Positions 17,334 to 25,581 of a stretch of 53,356 nucleotides of DNA are shown here, piece after piece (positions within the stretch are counted from its first letter, which is position 1; every line of letters starts with the position of its first letter). A program made the position numbers and the translations under genes. This DNA is from a virus, in IMG/VR virus record IMGVR_UViG_3300038548_000358, positions 1-53,356 of that record; one strand, 5' to 3'. Below the pieces are notes generated by a model. It was not told where the DNA came from, made no database searches, and saw only the letters and a program-made list of their open reading frames with translations.

Positions 17334-18155
17334 TTAAAGGTGTAAATAAAATTCTCTTAACTTATCTTGAAGTGCTTTGGCAGCGGCTTCTTTTGGAGTG
17401 TCTGTGACGGCTCCCTTGGTTTCTATGTTTAGCGTTGGTGTAAACTTGTTACTTCCAACTGGTACGGCTGACCCCTCAACGATCTTGGCCTCATGCACTG
17501 CCCAGAAAAACCCCTGAACCTCTGCATCTTCTTTGTTCGCAATCTCATCGATATACTTGTCCCATACCTCTTTTTCATCTCTGTCCCACTTACTCTCAGA
17601 GTTTAAGGCTAACTCTAGTTTCACATATCTCATCCCAACGCTGTGGTTCTTAACGAATCCTTTTGCATACTGTTCGAACATGAAAGGGTTTCTGTCTTTG
17701 TTCGCCTCAACCATGAATATTAGTGCCTCAGTGTCTCCACTAAAAGTAGCCCCGACCTCGCTCCAACTCATTATCTGAGTACTTGCTTTCACATTGTCGG
17801 TTATGATGTTGGCGAAAGTCATTCTGTGCTCCTGTAAGAGTAACAAATCCTTTTTCTCCTTAACTGACTTTTTCCAGATACCTTTCAAATGTACATCTGA
17901 GTGGCTATCCATCACATTGGTGGTGTTGATAACCAAAGACATTTTTAAAACATTGATTTGAGAGATGTCTATGATGTCGGCTTTTATGACCTCGCCCTTG
18001 TCGTTTTCCCTAATTATTACGTTAAAAACTGTATCAGCTTCTTTGGTAATCATCTTTTTTTGGGCGATAAGAGTGTCTTTGTTTTCTCTCAGTGCCTTGA
18101 ACATATCCTCCTTAGTGGCGAATTGTTGTTTGGGAAACTCTTTTATGGTTATCAT
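17334..18155 (-). CDS. Prohead protease (HK97 / S78 family)
   Basis: The product is 273 aa. Motifs in order: SHSDVHLKGIW near residue 84, LLLQEHR with the likely catalytic His110, GFVKNHSVGMRY with the likely catalytic Ser172, and VEGSAVPVGSN near 227-237, the conserved segment after the active site. This serine protease processes the capsid delta domain and itself during head maturation. The gene lies between the 39-aa gene (ATGA overlap at 18152-18155) and the capsid gene. Confidence 0.88.
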   Translation of the reverse strand: MITIKEFPKQQFATKEDMFKALRENKDTLIAQKKMITKEADTVFNVIIRENDKGEVIKADIIDISQINVLKMSLVINTTNVMDSHSDVHLKGIWKKSVKEKKDLLLLQEHRMTFANIITDNVKASTQIMSWSEVGATFSGDTEALIFMVEANKDRNPFMFEQYAKGFVKNHSVGMRYVKLELALNSESKWDRDEKEVWDKYIDEIANKEDAEVQGFFWAVHEAKIVEGSAVPVGSNKFTPTLNIETKGAVTDTPKEAAAKALQDKLREFYLHL

Positions 18156-18271
18156 TTCAAAACTGTTTTATTCCCTTTTAAAGCTGCCATCTTATTCTTG
18201 ATTGACTCCTTTAAGTTGAGGTTATTCGTATTCTTTTTAGTTTTTTCTAATTTCTCGATATTATTCTCCAT
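18152..18271 (-). CDS. Very small protein (39 aa) between portal and protease
   Basis: ATG 18271 overlaps the portal stop by 11 nt and its TGA overlaps the protease ATG (ATGA). The product is MENNIEKLEKTKKNTNNLNL followed by a basic helix; it is Asn/Lys-rich. The double overlap and the gap it fills favour a real gene. It might only serve translational coupling of portal to protease. Confidence 0.55.
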   Translation of the reverse strand: MENNIEKLEKTKKNTNNLNLKESIKNKMAALKGNKTVLK

Positions 18272-19646
18272 CGCTTGGCGTGTTAATGGTTATACCTATC
18301 GTTTGCAACTCCTTATCGGTTAAATCGAATATCGTTTTAGTTCCGATGCTTGCGTTCTCAGGCTGACCAAATGAGGCCAAGTATGTATTATAGTTAATTG
18401 CTCCTATCTTAAATGCGTCTAGGGCTGTTTCTTGGTTCTTGTTGTTGACTTCTGCCTCCTCTTTTTGGTTTTTCTGCAATACCTTTAAGTGATCAAACGT
18501 CCCGAGCAACTCTATTCCGAGCGACTCAGTTTTAAAAAAGTTATTCAGGGATATCATGAAATCCTTAGACTCAGGTATGACAGTTGAGTCGTAAAGTCTC
18601 CTTTCGTCTACGTTGCTGTCTGTACCAAGTGTCCCTGTTTTGATATAATATCTTACCAGTGACTCAGGAACTCCGTAGCCATTACATACTGCGATAGCTG
18701 CATTAGCGACAGAACTGTCCAACATTAAATCCTTCATACTAAACCCTGTTTTTTGCCATTTTAATGGCTGAGGTGATATGATTTGTTGGTACTGACCCTC
18801 TAATGTTCCGTATTTCTTAAAAGCTTCCTGCACGTTATCTATTTCACTATCATTCAAGGGCAGTGATCCCAAGACGCTGTCTCCCCTATCCGAAGTCCAT
18901 GCTCCGTGAGGTCCACGTTGTTTTATGATAACGTTTTGACTTTCCAGTGCTCTGTCAACAATAGAAATAGGTTTTTGTAGTGCGATTAGCTTGGAGTTTC
19001 CCTCAGTAAAGTGTCTATCTAGTTTGATATTCACGTTGTTTGTGTGGAAAACTTTATTTGTGTGTAGTTCTTTATCTAATCCGTTGGCTGATCTTAGCCT
19101 GTAGCATTTTATAATTTCATCCTTCCTAGTAGCTTCAAGCCAATGTCCTGTAATTACAGGAGTCACCAAGTATGGAGGTAGGTTATTGATAACCCTAATC
19201 TCCTCATAAGTGAAAATATCCTCGAATCCAACAGGTAAAGAGGCGTAAGAGTATCCATTTCCAAAAACCTCGCTGTTTACCTTGAATTGCCTCAACCACT
19301 CGAAAGTGGACTGCAGTGGGTTAGGTTTAGCTAATAGGTCTTTAAGTTTACCCCCGTCATCCTTGTACTGGTTTATCGGGGTGACCTCATCTGTTTTTAA
19401 ATCCTTAACACTAAACCTCATATTTGAGAAAGCCAATGCTTTGACATCTATGACAGCCTGTACTACAGGATTTTCGCAATAACAATTAAGTAAATAGATT
19501 GACTCGGATAAGTTCCGGTATGAAGGAGTACCTCCTACAATAGTTAATGTGTTCAGCCCTATTAAGCCCGCATTTGAAGAGGTCGAGCCCCTTAAGCTCA
19601 AGCCGAGTTTAATGACATTATTCCCGATAAAAGAACCGATTCCCAT
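18261..19646 (-). CDS. Portal protein (HK97-type)
   Basis: The product is 461 aa. It carries the family pattern: an N-terminal segment with VVQAVIDVKALAFSNMRFSV, then LLAKPNPLQSTFEWLRQFKVNSEVFGNGYSYA, and a C-terminal helical part with GYGVPESLVRYY and SKDFMISLNNFF. The portal forms the dodecameric DNA entry ring and binds terminase. It is the first gene of the head operon, with a perfect promoter element at 19670-19677. Terminase lies 7 kb upstream instead of being adjacent. Confidence 0.88.
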   Translation of the reverse strand: MGIGSFIGNNVIKLGLSLRGSTSSNAGLIGLNTLTIVGGTPSYRNLSESIYLLNCYCENPVVQAVIDVKALAFSNMRFSVKDLKTDEVTPINQYKDDGGKLKDLLAKPNPLQSTFEWLRQFKVNSEVFGNGYSYASLPVGFEDIFTYEEIRVINNLPPYLVTPVITGHWLEATRKDEIIKCYRLRSANGLDKELHTNKVFHTNNVNIKLDRHFTEGNSKLIALQKPISIVDRALESQNVIIKQRGPHGAWTSDRGDSVLGSLPLNDSEIDNVQEAFKKYGTLEGQYQQIISPQPLKWQKTGFSMKDLMLDSSVANAAIAVCNGYGVPESLVRYYIKTGTLGTDSNVDERRLYDSTVIPESKDFMISLNNFFKTESLGIELLGTFDHLKVLQKNQKEEAEVNNKNQETALDAFKIGAINYNTYLASFGQPENASIGTKTIFDLTDKELQTIGITINTPSDGE

Positions 19647-19669
19647 ACTTGTAGTAGTTTAAACTATCA

Positions 19670-19677
19670 CAAATATA
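19670..19677 (-). promoter_or_regulatory. Promoter -7 element TATATTTG (head operon)
   Basis: Perfect TAnnTTTG match on the minus strand, 23 nt upstream of the portal ATG. It lies in a gap of about 60 bases between portal and the exonuclease gene and probably drives the structural genes. Confidence 0.75.
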
Positions 19678-19709
19678 GGAAAATATATTTAATATAAGGT
19701 AAAATAGTA

Positions 19710-20240
19710 TCAATTTAGTTTTTTAAACAGCTGGATCGTGGCTTTTGTATCAGCTAAAGCTGAGTGCTCTTGCTCGTTTATTATGCCAAAATGCCTACAT
19801 AAATCACCTAATTTGCAACTTTTTAGGTTTAATCTACGCTTAGCCATCAGTAAAGTATCTTTTTGGTTTAAAGTCCTGATGGATGCATCAGCAAACCTAT
19901 TGAGCAGATGTTCTACTCTTGGCACATCGAATGCCTTAGAATTGTGGCCAATCAACGTAGTGATGTTATTCTTAAGTAGGAACTTGACAAGCCTGTCCAT
20001 GGCTACCTTAACAGGGGTCCCTTCTTTTTCCAAGAACTCAACAGTTAAACAGTTTACTTTCATAGCGTCCTCTTTGTAGGAGACCAACTCGTTTGAGTTT
20101 TCTCTAAGGTAGGGCTTTATAAAAACATGATAAGTATCAGTTATGTTGAGGTTGTTGTCCACTGCTATAAAAGCGATCTCACAGACTCCGTTCTTTGTCT
20201 TGGAGAATCCACCCGTTTCTATGTCTAGGAATGCTATCAT
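19710..20240 (-). CDS. DEDDh 3'-5' exonuclease (DnaQ-like)
   Basis: The product is 176 aa. Exo I FLDIETGGF (Asp6/Glu8), Exo II IGHNSKAFDVPR, Exo III HSALADTKAT (His and Asp) make a complete DEDDh active site. It is a stand-alone domain without a polymerase part. The family removes 3' nucleotides from DNA or RNA in proofreading, repair or RNA turnover. It is the last gene of the unusual terminase-portal insertion and overlaps its neighbour by 4 nt. A second DEDD exonuclease is encoded at 32.3 kb, so the two probably have different substrates. Confidence 0.88.
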   Translation of the reverse strand: MIAFLDIETGGFSKTKNGVCEIAFIAVDNNLNITDTYHVFIKPYLRENSNELVSYKEDAMKVNCLTVEFLEKEGTPVKVAMDRLVKFLLKNNITTLIGHNSKAFDVPRVEHLLNRFADASIRTLNQKDTLLMAKRRLNLKSCKLGDLCRHFGIINEQEHSALADTKATIQLFKKLN

Positions 20241-20659
20241 GATTGTCTGCTTGGTTGTAATATTAAAGTTAATCCTACTAAGAATTGCACAGCTGCCACC
20301 CCCACCATTACGTGGTGTAGATGTTCAATAGATTCAGCATAAGGTGTCGTCTGCTTCACAGGCATAAGCGAGATAGAGATGAAGGCAACCGCCAGAGCCA
20401 GTAATATGAGGCTTAACACTGCGAATATTTTATCTAGTCTCACCCCTGCGAATATTTTATCTAGTCTTTTCATAATAAGTTTTATTGCTTTTTTAACCTC
20501 AGCTTTGAGATTATTGGTTGCGGTGCTTAGGTCATCCAGTTCCCCCTGCAGGGTTTTCTTACTCCTGTTTAGCTTAATCAATAATTTTACTAGGAGGAGG
20601 ATTGCTCCCCAGCCTAGTAAAATTATACATAGTTGTGTTACTGCTTCCTGTGCTTCCAT
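20237..20659 (-). CDS. Membrane protein with three helices
   Basis: The product is 140 aa. Hydrophobic segments are near residues 9-29, 78-98 and 112-133, with a charged coiled-coil-like loop between the first two (LNRSKKTLQGELDDLSTATN). Residues about 64-79 contain an imperfect in-frame duplication, RLDKIFAGV RLDKIFAVL, from a 26-bp tandem repeat. Function unknown; part of a run of small membrane proteins. Confidence 0.75.
   Translation of the reverse strand: MEAQEAVTQLCIILLGWGAILLLVKLLIKLNRSKKTLQGELDDLSTATNNLKAEVKKAIKLIMKRLDKIFAGVRLDKIFAVLSLILLALAVAFISISLMPVKQTTPYAESIEHLHHVMVGVAAVQFLVGLTLILQPSRQS
20428..20475. repeat. Short tandem duplication within membrane protein gene
   Basis: TGCGAATATTTTATCTAGTC occurs twice in tandem, about 26 bp apart, separated by TCACCCC. 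The duplication keeps the reading frame offset within the 140-aa gene and looks recent. Confidence 0.8.
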
Positions 20660-20662
20660 AGG

Positions 20663-21007
20663 TTATCTTAGTTTTTGACTACTTCTTTCTAAATTATTAC
20701 CCCAAAGAGCGAGGATCAACACAAACGGTAGTTTCCACCCGAACCAAATAAATGACAAGGCTAGTGCAGTTATGCCTATTATTAATCCTAAAAATGCTTT
20801 TTTGTTTTTAGGTGCGTTCAGGCGCATCCGTTCAGTGTAGTGGGTGTGGAACTCTTCGTAAGTCTCAAACAAGAAAGACTCGTTTTCCCCCGTCTCAAAT
20901 ATGTAAGGGAAACAACCTAATATAACAGTCATTTTTCCTTTTGTGCAAAACTCTCCTTGAGGGAAAGTAAAGCCAAGAGCTTCTAATTTCTCAGTTAGGT
21001 CTTTCAT
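20663..21007 (-). CDS. Small membrane protein
   Basis: The product is 114 aa. The N-terminal half is soluble and acidic (FTFPQGEFCTKGKMTVILGC, ETYEEFHTHYTERM); the C-terminal half has two adjacent hydrophobic segments (about residues 70-86 and 88-103). The 2-nt spacing to the next gene indicates one operon. No family recognised. Confidence 0.7.
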   Translation of the reverse strand: MKDLTEKLEALGFTFPQGEFCTKGKMTVILGCFPYIFETGENESFLFETYEEFHTHYTERMRLNAPKNKKAFLGLIIGITALALSFIWFGWKLPFVLILALWGNNLERSSQKLR

Positions 21008-21009
21008 AA

Positions 21010-21369
21010 TTATCTGTTTTTATAGTAATTGGTACACTCATCCTGAATACAGCCTATTGATTTTCCAAATATGAAAAACCTCTTAATGGTTGAGCTGTTG
21101 CATTTTCCACACGTTCCACTCAATGAGTCGTTTATGACTCTACTAAGTGGTGGCTTAGGTGGTGGAGGTATTCCTTTTGAGCCTATCTTGTTTGCCCTAT
21201 CCACGATTTCCAGTATTTTCACATTGTTTTCGTTTACCTCTTTGATCACCCTATCTTGATTCGTATCCGTAGGGCCTGCTATGATTACTAAAACTACACC
21301 GAGCAATACTATGGCCACTACCAATGAGCCTATTAATGCCTCTAATACATTAAATAAATCTACTGTCAT
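21010..21369 (-). CDS. Single-pass membrane protein with zinc-ribbon-like C-terminus
   Basis: The product is 119 aa. One long hydrophobic helix at about residues 8-32, a polar region with a PPPPKPP run near 68, and a C-terminal Cys pattern CGKC...C...C (GTCGKCNSSTIKRFF, GCIQDEC) that could bind zinc. Probably anchored in the inner membrane with the Cys region facing the cytoplasm. Function unknown. Confidence 0.7.
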   Translation of the reverse strand: MTVDLFNVLEALIGSLVVAIVLLGVVLVIIAGPTDTNQDRVIKEVNENNVKILEIVDRANKIGSKGIPPPPKPPLSRVINDSLSGTCGKCNSSTIKRFFIFGKSIGCIQDECTNYYKNR

Positions 21370-21371
21370 GC

Positions 21372-21971
21372 CTAAGAGTTTAATATTCTAATCGTATGCA
21401 ACACCTCACGGCTCGAGATACCTGCATCTCTTAATTTCATGCTTACGGCAGCATCTCGGGACAAATCCTTCGACCCTTCCAACAATAGGGCTGCCTCCGC
21501 TACACCTATGGCGCTTTTTACAATCACGAACCTGAGCGTGTCACAGTATTCCTTATTGAGAAAGTTCTCTTCTGAGATTTGGAATGGCTTAGGTTGAGGT
21601 GCTTGAGTCTCGGTATCCTCTTTTAGGTGTTTGCGGTTAATCTCTACTAATCTGAACCAACCAGGTCGCAGATGACCGAAACGAAGGTGGAGACCTAACT
21701 CCCCCGCCTGAGACATGAGTGGGCAGACTTCTCCTGCCTCGAATTTCCCGCTGCCTGTCGTCAACATGTCCATGAATTCATTTTGTTTGATACTTCTAGT
21801 ATCCTCGCTGTTGGCTTCCTCTTTTTCAGGCTTCCTGCTCTCAGAATACCCTCTCATTCTTAGGTCTGAGTATTTCACCAATAGCTTTGATAGGCACCCA
21901 TGCGCCATACCTCCTACTGTTACGTATTCATCCTTGATGCCTTTGTTTCTTAAATATTCGCTTGCATTCAT
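21372..21971 (-). CDS. Unknown soluble protein (199 aa)
   Basis: The product is 199 aa, charged, no membrane segment. It has a Glu/Ser/Arg-rich linker near residues 45-65 and a C-terminal helical part (SAIGVAEAALLLEGSKDLSR) that could bind a partner or DNA. It overlaps no gene but is 2 nt from both neighbours. No family recognised. Confidence 0.7.
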   Translation of the reverse strand: MNASEYLRNKGIKDEYVTVGGMAHGCLSKLLVKYSDLRMRGYSESRKPEKEEANSEDTRSIKQNEFMDMLTTGSGKFEAGEVCPLMSQAGELGLHLRFGHLRPGWFRLVEINRKHLKEDTETQAPQPKPFQISEENFLNKEYCDTLRFVIVKSAIGVAEAALLLEGSKDLSRDAAVSMKLRDAGISSREVLHTIRILNS

Positions 21972-21973
21972 AA

Positions 21974-22618
21974 TTAATCCTTTTTTAGTCTTGTTTCAAC
22001 AATTCCGATTAGTTCAGCTGCTCCATCCCAGTCCTCGATCACTTCATAGTAGTCAAACCTTTTACCTGTGGTGTCCTCTTTTTCGTGAACAGGTACATAC
22101 TTGAAGTTTTTATCCTCTGCATAAGCACAGTTGTTTGAGATGTATAACTCATTTTCTTTTGCCCACTTTCTGAACGTTTCGATATTTTTTGCAATGATGG
22201 CGATCAAGGTCTCTTGCTTTTTAGTTGGCTGAGGTACCTCATCAAACTTACTCCCTTTTTCGAGGGCCACATCTCCTGATTTAACCCCCTCAAGTGAAAG
22301 CTCAGCCAAGGGTTGCCAAGATCCGTTATAAGATACAACGATCTTCCCCTTTTTAAAATCATAGGTATCAGCTCCATGTACTTCTCTGAGTAACTTTTTA
22401 AACTCATCCCTGTAAACCTCATCAATTCTAACGGGAACAGGCTTGAAGTCTTTCCTGACTTTAGCCTCTTTGTTCAGGACTGAATATACTTTGTTGCTGT
22501 CTCCTTCGATAAAGGCTAGAATTACCTCTAAATAGGTGCCTGGTGCAGTTTTATAAAGGTTTCTGAGTACCCCTTTGTGGTCTCTAACGTACAACTTGTG
22601 TTTTTTAGTAACTATCAT
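21974..22618 (-). CDS. Unknown soluble protein (214 aa)
   Basis: The product is 214 aa, Lys/Glu-rich. The N-terminus is basic (MIVTKKHKLYVRDHKGVLRN); the C-terminal part (about residues 130-214) looks like a separate alpha/beta domain (ETLIAIIAKNIETFRKWAKE, VPVHEKEDTTGKRFDYYEVI). It follows the P-loop gene by 7 nt and may act with it. No family recognised. Confidence 0.7.
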   Translation of the reverse strand: MIVTKKHKLYVRDHKGVLRNLYKTAPGTYLEVILAFIEGDSNKVYSVLNKEAKVRKDFKPVPVRIDEVYRDEFKKLLREVHGADTYDFKKGKIVVSYNGSWQPLAELSLEGVKSGDVALEKGSKFDEVPQPTKKQETLIAIIAKNIETFRKWAKENELYISNNCAYAEDKNFKYVPVHEKEDTTGKRFDYYEVIEDWDGAAELIGIVETRLKKD

Positions 22619-22625
22619 GATTTAT

Positions 22626-22967
22626 TTAGTATTTGATTGTTCGAATTATGGTGATGGCTCTTAATTGTTCTAGATTATCCGAGATAAACTTATCGGACAA
22701 TTCTTGGATACACACCACTGCGTTAAAATCTATGGGGGCGCTACTGGATATCTTTTTTGCTGCCACAAGAACTCTTATCAGTTCCGCTTCTCCGCAGACT
22801 CCATCCACTAGGTAGTTTACTCGGCTCCCAAAATCTCTAATGTTAGATTTAAAAGTATCTAAGCACACCACCTCAACGAATGGTTTTTGTTCACCTTTTA
22901 GTATTTTGCGGGCTAGCATCGATTTTCCGGTACCTTGCCCTCCTGTAATGATAGTTGTTTTTCTCAT
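22626..22967 (-). CDS. Small P-loop NTPase
   Basis: The product is 113 aa. A clear Walker A motif, GGQGTGKS, lies at residues 8-15. A possible Walker B-like strand is FNAVVCIQE near residue 80, which ends in Glu. At 113 aa it is shorter than most complete NTPase domains, so it may be a minimal ATPase, an ATP-binding regulator or a reduced kinase. The start of the motif resembles the terminase P-loop (GGQGAGKN) in this genome, but the rest differs. Confidence 0.75.
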   Translation of the reverse strand: MRKTTIITGGQGTGKSMLARKILKGEQKPFVEVVCLDTFKSNIRDFGSRVNYLVDGVCGEAELIRVLVAAKKISSSAPIDFNAVVCIQELSDKFISDNLEQLRAITIIRTIKY

Positions 22968-22970
22968 GAT

Positions 22971-23426
22971 TTATTTGATTTGGTAAAATGTTTTTATTAA
23001 ATCTTCGTGGTTTGCTAGGAACTCCTCTAGTATCGCATCAGATTTTAGAGCGATGAACTCCTGCGTGTAAAGGTGCATTGGGCTCTCTAAAGTGTCCTCT
23101 TTAGCAACTAAGACATATTTAGCCTGATCCCCGTCTCTCCAATCAGCAACCCAGTCACCGTTTGCCTCTTTCATTAGTTGGGTGAGCATAGCGTAGGCTC
23201 GTGAGGACTCTGCTTGTTCTTTTGTGGCGAAAATGTTTCTATCCGTCATCATTGCTGAGCTTGAGGCTTCCTCTTGGATGTCGCTTAGATCGGTAAGATA
23301 GTATCCCTTGATGCCACCCAGATCAGTCCAGCTTTTCGATAAACCTTTTTTAATTTCTAGGTTTTGTAGTTCTTTGATTAGGTCCAACCTTTGCTGTTCC
23401 GTGGTAATTTCTTGATTGATTTTCAT
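22971..23426 (-). CDS. Unknown phage protein with widespread C-terminal module
   Basis: The product is 151 aa. The middle (NIFATKEQAESSRAYAMLTQLM) followed by NGDWVADW matches a pattern I know from many uncharacterised phage proteins, often near replication or DNA-modification genes. The N-terminus is helical and acidic. Function unknown. Confidence 0.7.
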   Translation of the reverse strand: MKINQEITTEQQRLDLIKELQNLEIKKGLSKSWTDLGGIKGYYLTDLSDIQEEASSSAMMTDRNIFATKEQAESSRAYAMLTQLMKEANGDWVADWRDGDQAKYVLVAKEDTLESPMHLYTQEFIALKSDAILEEFLANHEDLIKTFYQIK

Positions 23427-23429
23427 GAC

Positions 23430-23681
23430 TTATTTAAGTTTAGAGTAGATTTTTGCTAATTGGTCGAAGGTGCGATCTGTGGTATCGCTGGACCAAAACT
23501 CGAAGAAAGTCCCTACCTTTTTGGTTTCGACCTCAGCACGGCTGTGCCTAGTCTTGTAGAGTTGTCTCAACTCCTTGGAGCTGTAGCCTCCTGAGCCGTC
23601 CTGCTTGCTTGCGTATCTTTTGGTGTACACCATCCTGAAATAATTCTCGAGCACCCAGTCAAAGTAGTCCTGTTTTTTCAT
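23430..23681 (-). CDS. Small basic protein (83 aa)
   Basis: The product is 83 aa, rich in Tyr, Arg and Lys (MKKQDYFDWVLENYFRMVYT). No domain recognised. It is the first gene of the group below the terminator at 23774-23803, with a promoter-like TACTTTAG at 23703-23710, so it begins a separate transcription unit. Confidence 0.7.
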   Translation of the reverse strand: MKKQDYFDWVLENYFRMVYTKRYASKQDGSGGYSSKELRQLYKTRHSRAEVETKKVGTFFEFWSSDTTDRTFDQLAKIYSKLK

Positions 23682-23702
23682 GATATTTTTGTTTTGATGG
23701 TG

Positions 23703-23710
23703 CTAAAGTA
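23703..23710 (-). promoter_or_regulatory. Promoter -7 element TACTTTAG
   Basis: One base off TAnnTTTG, in the leader of the 83-aa gene. Upstream on the minus strand is AAAACTTTCGTATG, similar to the sequence before the 34948-34955 promoter. The leader contains ATCAAAACA, which recurs at other promoters here. Confidence 0.5.
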
Positions 23711-23773
23711 TTCTTTTATTCTGACATACGAAAGTTTTTTATGTAAAATAAGTAAAAAAGTTTTATACAACAG

Positions 23774-23803
23774 AAAAGCTCTTTAAATGAATAAAGAGCT
23801 TTT
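23774..23803. terminator. Intrinsic terminator (strong hairpin)
   Basis: Perfect 12-bp stem AAAAGCTCTTTA/TAAAGAGCTTTT with a 6-nt loop. It follows the stop of the secreted-protein gene by about 24 nt on the minus strand. Confidence 0.85.
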
Positions 23804-23826
23804 AATATATTTTATCAGTATGTAGT

Positions 23827-24216
23827 TTAACAATTTCGTAAATATGACATGTAGTATGTATTATTTTGATCTTGCAGCTTACTTAAGTTGATAGTTGTCA
23901 CTTTGCCCATGCTATCGGTCAAATAGGACTTAAAGTAAGAATTTCGGTCATCTTCGTGTTTTGTAGATTTGTATGTCGCTATGAACACGGTACCGAAATA
24001 GTTATCCTCACTGCCTAAAACCTCAACCTTTTTACTCGTGGCAAGTATCTCCTTAGCTTGGCTAAAAAGCGTGGCCTGAGTTGCAACTAAATCAATAGTT
24101 ACGCTTATACTTTCGATTGTTGTGACTCCGACATCATCATCGCAGGAGGCAGCTTGTACCTCTACGGTTGAGAACATCAAGAACACAAATGCAAATAAGA
24201 AAAATAGTCTCTTCAT
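23827..24216 (-). CDS. Secreted/periplasmic small protein (moron candidate)
   Basis: The product is 129 aa with a clear Sec signal peptide (MKRLFFLFAFVFLMFSTVEV, then QAA; cleavage near residue 22). The mature part is about 107 aa with two Cys, near the start and at the very end, that could form a disulfide. The gene is monocistronic, with promoter TATATTTA at 24245-24252 and a 12-bp terminator immediately after it. A self-contained secreted protein gene in a phage is typical of morons that change the host envelope, for example superinfection exclusion. No family recognised. Confidence 0.75.
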   Translation of the reverse strand: MKRLFFLFAFVFLMFSTVEVQAASCDDDVGVTTIESISVTIDLVATQATLFSQAKEILATSKKVEVLGSEDNYFGTVFIATYKSTKHEDDRNSYFKSYLTDSMGKVTTINLSKLQDQNNTYYMSYLRNC

Positions 24217-24244
24217 AATTTAATTGGTTTTTAATATTAAAATG

Positions 24245-24252
24245 TAAATATA
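24245..24252 (-). promoter_or_regulatory. Promoter -7 element TATATTTA (secreted protein gene)
   Basis: Near-perfect TAnnTTTG element 28 nt upstream of ATG 24216, in the short gap after the 118-aa gene. Confidence 0.55.
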
Positions 24253-24259
24253 GTTAAAT

Positions 24260-24616
24260 TTATTTTAATCTTGGTGGGTTAAGCGCCCTAGCTAGAAAAT
24301 ACAAAGCTATTGACTGCATAAACGTTATCTCGTTTAGGTTTGCGATCTCAGGCAAGGTGAGGTTCCACATGAAATAAATCACGGTTGTGTGGATTACTAT
24401 CCTCGACAGTATTTTACTGAACTTAGATGTAGCTTTCTTTTTTGTCTCAATCAGCTTTAGGTCCTCATCTTTTTGCCAAGTGTGTGAACCTCCTGGCCAA
24501 TCCACTCTGTATGGGCATTTTAGTCCCTCAACGGCTTCGGTTATCTTGCCTTTAAGCCCTGTTTCGTCATGTGTACTCTCTACCTCATCGCCTTCTTTAA
24601 ATTTTAATGTTTTCAT
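24260..24616 (-). CDS. Membrane protein with SH3-like N-terminus
   Basis: The product is 118 aa. Residues 1-56 are beta-rich and resemble a small SH3/KOW-like barrel (FKEGDEVESTHDETGLKGKI, YRVDWPGGSHTW). Two hydrophobic segments follow at about 72-90 and 97-111. The combination suggests a membrane-anchored small domain. Function unknown. Confidence 0.65.
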   Translation of the reverse strand: MKTLKFKEGDEVESTHDETGLKGKITEAVEGLKCPYRVDWPGGSHTWQKDEDLKLIETKKKATSKFSKILSRIVIHTTVIYFMWNLTLPEIANLNEITFMQSIALYFLARALNPPRLK

Positions 24617-24631
24617 CGTTATATTTTTATT

Positions 24632-24883
24632 TTAGTATCCTAGATAGCTTTGATAAGGCTCCCACATTAACTCGTATTCCTCTCTTAGCGCCTTGAACGT
24701 TCCCTCTGCTATGTCAGCTATTGACTGGCATAACCCACTGATGTGCATAAGTGCATACCAGCTCAACTCTGCTGCCAATACCTTTTTTAAGGCCTCTACT
24801 TGATCCTCTGGCACTTTTGCTATATCTGTGCCCTGTTGTCCGAAATATGCCTCTGCTGAGGTTATTTTTAAGTTTAGGTGCAT
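24632..24883 (-). CDS. Small soluble protein (83 aa)
   Basis: I place the start at ATG 24883 (MHLNLKITSAEAYFGQQGTD), which overlaps the stop of the upstream gene by 10 nt; a longer upstream extension would lie inside that gene. The product is helical and acidic (EDQVEALKKVLAAELSWYAL) and ends in an aromatic tail (WEPYQSYLGY). No family recognised. Confidence 0.65.
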   Translation of the reverse strand: MHLNLKITSAEAYFGQQGTDIAKVPEDQVEALKKVLAAELSWYALMHISGLCQSIADIAEGTFKALREEYELMWEPYQSYLGY

Positions 24884-25233
24884 GACTCTTTGATTTCGGT
24901 GGCTTTCTTGTGCCCACAACACCCACACGTTATGACCAGGCACTGCTTGTTTATCTGATCGCTTGTGAATCGGTCATTGTTTATCGTGAACTCATGCAAA
25001 TTACTTATGCTGTCGTGATCACTCCAATTGATCTTTAGTCCCACCCGTTTGAAATCTGTTGCTCTTAAAACCCCTCCACACTTGGCACAGGGTTCCTTCT
25101 TTTCAGTTGAGGTTCCTAGCGAAGCTAAGTAGCCCAATTTGAAACCTACCGACCCGTCTAGGTTGGTGATTGTTCCCTCGGCTAGTTCTTTTTGATAGGC
25201 TGCCTCCATCTGTTTGTTTTGATCTTCTGTCAT
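24874..25233 (-). CDS. Zinc-ribbon protein
   Basis: The product is 119 aa. The pattern EPCAKCGGVL near residue 50 and CLVITCGCCGHKKA near residue 98 gives two CxxC-type knuckles, as in zinc ribbons. The N-terminal 45 residues are helical. It probably binds nucleic acid or a protein partner; no more specific role is visible. Confidence 0.7.
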   Translation of the reverse strand: MTEDQNKQMEAAYQKELAEGTITNLDGSVGFKLGYLASLGTSTEKKEPCAKCGGVLRATDFKRVGLKINWSDHDSISNLHEFTINNDRFTSDQINKQCLVITCGCCGHKKATEIKESCT

Positions 25234-25236
25234 GGT

Positions 25237-25575
25237 TTATGCTTTTTGCAAATCACGGGCTATGCCCGCCAATTCGTAATCCTCGTTTTCTACTGCCTCA
25301 GATTCTATCGCTTCTAAGCTGTCGTTTGTTAGTTTCCTAAACTCTGTGGAAATTGTCCACCAAAGCCCTCCACTAGGGGCGACATGCATACACATGCACT
25401 GCGATTCTATACCGATATCAGTTGTTGGACCAATATTTAACACTTGTATCCCACACTTTGTGCAGTATCTGATAGCCTGTACTTCATATATCTTGCCTTT
25501 AGTTCTTACTTGGGCGTAACTGTCTGGGTTGGATGATAATGCGATAACACTATCACCGATTTCAATTTTTTCCAT
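25237..25575 (-). CDS. Cys-rich protein with UVR-like C-terminal helix pair
   Basis: The product is 112 aa. Residues 1-75 are beta-rich with CTKCG and CMCMH Cys pairs, a possible metal site. The C-terminus, EAVENEDYELAGIARDLQKA, fits the UVR motif (helix-turn-helix interaction module of UvrB/UvrC and Clp proteins), in which VENEDYE is typical. That suggests a protein-interaction tail. The 244-aa protein at 33.4 kb ends with a similar motif. Confidence 0.65.
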   Translation of the reverse strand: MEKIEIGDSVIALSSNPDSYAQVRTKGKIYEVQAIRYCTKCGIQVLNIGPTTDIGIESQCMCMHVAPSGGLWWTISTEFRKLTNDSLEAIESEAVENEDYELAGIARDLQKA

Positions 25576-25581
25576 AATGCT

